Origin: Phycisphaerales bacterium
GTDB lineage: Bacteria > Planctomycetota > Phycisphaerae > SM23-33
Direction: 5' to 3'
Assembly: GCA_018645065.1 (NCBI GenBank)
Contig: JABGPF010000015.1
Location: forward strand, 1-38,279
DNA length: 38,279 bases
Shown: piece after piece, positions 35,782-38,279 of the stretch
How the letters are laid out: the number at the start of each line of letters is the position of its first letter
How positions within the stretch are numbered: position 1 is the stretch's first letter
Notes under the pieces: model-generated
The model's input: the letters and a program-made list of their open reading frames with translations, nothing else
Told to the model about the DNA's origin: nothing
The model's database searches: none
Program-made: the position numbers and the translations under genes

Positions 35782-37227
35782 GTGACAAAATTTCTAAACA
35801 CCGCCCTTATCCTGTGTTTGCTAAGTCAGACCGCTATGGCCCGGAAGCAGCCGCCGACAAAACCGATCCCGCAACCGATCACCGAAGACCGCTTCGAAAT
35901 ATCCAACATCGAAGGCTGGACCACATACATCAATCGCGACGTGCGCAAGCAGCATCCCGAAGCACTCACGCAAACCCTCGATCACCTGAAATGGGAGCTG
36001 TACCAGATCAAACTAGCAGTCCCGCAGGCCGCTGTCAGCAACATGCAGAAACACACGCCAAACTGGATCGAGTACTCCGAACGAGTCAGCCTGTCGTACC
36101 ACCCGGGGCGCCGATGGCTCATAGACCGCGGATACAAACTGCCCAAAGATCCGCCTTCAATGATGTCGCTCAGCGTAAAATCACACTACAGAGACAGCTA
36201 CCGCCATCCGTTCGTAATCTTCCACGAAATGGTGCACGGGTACGATTTCCACTTCATCGGAAAGGGACGCGGCTACGGTAACAAAGAGTGCGAGGCCAAC
36301 TACCAGCGCATGATGAAGACGAAGACCTACGAGAAGGTCAAAATTTGGAACGGGCACATTGGTTCGCATTATGCGCGTTCGAACCGCATGGAATACTTCG
36401 CCGAGAGCAGCGAGGCCTACTTCGCGGTTAACGACATCTATCCGTTCGTGCGGGCCGAACTGCGCGAGCACGACCCCAAAATGGCCCGCCTTATCGAACG
36501 CTACTGGGGTGTCGACGCCGAGCAGATCGTGCAGTTGGAAACAGACCTCGCAGCCTACCAGGCAAACACGCCGCAGCCGACGAGACGCAAAAACTACACC
36601 CCCACGCCCAAATACGATAAACGCAAAATATACGGATGGACGGTTTACGTGAACCCCGAACTCACCGCCCAGCCGGGGCTCTGCAACACGATGGTGAAAC
36701 TGCTGAGCTACAAACTCCACATGATCGATCACTTCGTGGGTCCCGAAGGTAAAAAACAGTTGAATCGCACGCCGGTCTGGCTGGAAATCGGGCGAGCAGG
36801 CCCATACGTGCGGTATTGCGGCAACAAAACTGCACTGCAAAAAGAAAACGCAAATCCCGATAAATTCCAAGCCGTCGAAGTCCGCAACCCGCAACGCATG
36901 ATGGACTGGTCAATGCTCCAGCAGGCAGATGTCCTGGGCGCGGTGGCGCGAGCCTATTACGAACAAACACCCTCACTGGCCAAGAATACCCGCGACGCCT
37001 ACACCAAAGCCAAAGCTGGCGGGAAGTACAAATCCGTCCTGCGATTCGATGGCAAGAAACTCCCGCACCCGGCGTTAGAAAGTGAAAGAAGCTACTTCGC
37101 AGAGATGATGAAAAGTTACTTCCTGGTCAACGACCGCTACCCGTTCATTCGCTGCGAACTGAAAGATCAGGACCCAGACGGATACAAACTTATCGCCGAC
37201 CTGTGGGAAGGCGTTCCGAGACGATAA
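35782..37227 (+). CDS. Exported zincin-type metallopeptidase-like protein with tandem duplicated domain (second copy lacks HExxH)
   Basis: GTG start after AGGAG, signal VTKFLNTALILCLLSQTAMA; first copy VIFHEMVHGYD + RMEYFAESSEAYFAVNDIYPFVRAELREHDP; second copy ADVLGAVARAYYE + ERSYFAEMMKSYFLVNDRYPFIRCELKDQDP. Confidence 0.72.
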   Translation: MTKFLNTALILCLLSQTAMARKQPPTKPIPQPITEDRFEISNIEGWTTYINRDVRKQHPEALTQTLDHLKWELYQIKLAVPQAAVSNMQKHTPNWIEYSERVSLSYHPGRRWLIDRGYKLPKDPPSMMSLSVKSHYRDSYRHPFVIFHEMVHGYDFHFIGKGRGYGNKECEANYQRMMKTKTYEKVKIWNGHIGSHYARSNRMEYFAESSEAYFAVNDIYPFVRAELREHDPKMARLIERYWGVDAEQIVQLETDLAAYQANTPQPTRRKNYTPTPKYDKRKIYGWTVYVNPELTAQPGLCNTMVKLLSYKLHMIDHFVGPEGKKQLNRTPVWLEIGRAGPYVRYCGNKTALQKENANPDKFQAVEVRNPQRMMDWSMLQQADVLGAVARAYYEQTPSLAKNTRDAYTKAKAGGKYKSVLRFDGKKLPHPALESERSYFAEMMKSYFLVNDRYPFIRCELKDQDPDGYKLIADLWEGVPRR

Positions 37228-37264
37228 CCCGCACCTGATAGAAACAGCAACACGGAGATCTTTT

Positions 37265-38279
37265 ATGTTAACACGAAGCTCTTACATAGCCTGCACACTT
37301 GGCGCACTACTGACAATCGCAGCATCCGCACCCGCAGCCGAATACAAAATCGCCCCCCTTACAAAAGCCAACGCCGAAAAGTACAAGCTCGACACAAACT
37401 TCTACAAAAAATCGGCGATGGTGCAGAACATCCTGATCGCCACATCGACCAAGGTCTCGGACCACGCGATCGCCGAAACAGCCTACCAGTTCGACATGCT
37501 GATGAAGAACATCAACAAGAAAGTCGCACAGCGCATCCGCGACCGCGAAGTGCTGTGCCTCCTGATCGGGCACAACGAGATGACCTCCGACCTGCCGCAG
37601 TACGCCAGCACCAAAACGGGCAAGGATCTGGACTTCTACAACTGGCGCAGGCGAGGGTTCCTGAGTTGGAAACACGGGCGCCCCACCGTCGTGTTCGCAG
37701 AAGAAGACGTGATGGAATACGAAGGCGGAATGAAGATCGAGAGCATTTTGATTCACGAGTTCGGGCATGTAATTCACGGCGCCGGCTTCGATAAGGCCCT
37801 CAGCGAACGCCAGAACAAGACGTTTATGCAGGCGCGGGAAAAGGGCCTGTGGAATGACGGTTACGCGGCCCATCGGTTCCGTCGGATCAAGAGCAAAACG
37901 CCTGTAAGCCTGATGTCGGCGCTTGTGATATGGTTTCCCAAGCAGTCGCCCGAGCTAATTAAAAAATGCCTCGACGGCGGTGACATAACAGTCAACGGCA
38001 AGGCGACCAACTCGAAAGTCAAAGTAACCGCCTCCGATAAAATCCAAATCGTATTCGGCGGACCGAAGCAGTGCTACGCAGGCAAAAACCGCTCGGAATA
38101 TTTCGCCGAAGGCGTGCAAAACTGGTACGACACCAATCGCACAATGGACCATGATCACAATCACATCCACACACGCGAGCAGTTGAAAAAATACGATCCG
38201 GACCTGGCGAAACTCTGTCAAGACGTGCTGGGCGATTCGCAGTGGCGGTTCGTCTCACCGCGGAAGCGAGCGGGCAAGG
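37265..38279 (+). CDS. Exported zincin-type metallopeptidase-like protein, truncated by window edge
   Basis: My translation from ATG 37265: MLTRSSYIACTLGALLTIAASAPAAEYKIAPL...ESILIHEFGHVIHGAGFDKAL...NRSEYFAEGVQNWYDTNRTMDHDHNHIHTREQLKKYDPDLAKLC...; no stop before 38279. Not in the ORF track. Confidence 0.8.
   Translation, partial: MLTRSSYIACTLGALLTIAASAPAAEYKIAPLTKANAEKYKLDTNFYKKSAMVQNILIATSTKVSDHAIAETAYQFDMLMKNINKKVAQRIRDREVLCLLIGHNEMTSDLPQYASTKTGKDLDFYNWRRRGFLSWKHGRPTVVFAEEDVMEYEGGMKIESILIHEFGHVIHGAGFDKALSERQNKTFMQAREKGLWNDGYAAHRFRRIKSKTPVSLMSALVIWFPKQSPELIKKCLDGGDITVNGKATNSKVKVTASDKIQIVFGGPKQCYAGKNRSEYFAEGVQNWYDTNRTMDHDHNHIHTREQLKKYDPDLAKLCQDVLGDSQWRFVSPRKRAGK

Noticed and set aside
37307-37873. 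188-aa minus-strand ORF listed in the track
   Set aside because: Antisense to the open plus-strand metallopeptidase-like CDS starting at 37265, which has a signal peptide and HEFGH motif.

Overview
The window looks like a planctomycete/PVC-type chromosomal segment dominated by exported proteins. Taxonomy is inferred from gene content only: four Tat-signal sulfatases, PQQ-type beta-propellers, a HzsA-like/cytochrome c protein, a PEP-CTERM protein and a GxGYxYP-like protein. I support 26 protein-coding genes: 24 complete ones, plus a partial class V aminotransferase at the left edge and a partial zincin-type metallopeptidase at the right edge. Neither edge gene appears in the ORF track. I also report two intrinsic terminators, two putative promoters and a few hairpins/palindromes. 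I saw no rRNA, tRNA, CRISPR array or transposase. The most striking system is a translationally coupled pair: a P-loop polynucleotide-kinase-like protein and a Thg1-like 3'-5' nucleotidyltransferase, overlapping by 11 nt. It looks like an RNA-repair cassette, and it sits inside a same-strand run of sulfatase/secreted-hydrolase genes, with only 3 nt separating it from the following GxGYxYP-like gene. Other notable signals are two exported proteins joining a SAM-methyltransferase-like domain to a PQQ-type propeller, an exported HEAT-repeat protein with a receiver-like domain lacking the phospho-Asp, a tandem-duplicated metallopeptidase whose second copy has lost HExxH, and recurring Lys/Arg-rich C-terminal tails on secreted proteins. 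All functional calls are from reading the sequence; no database search was run.
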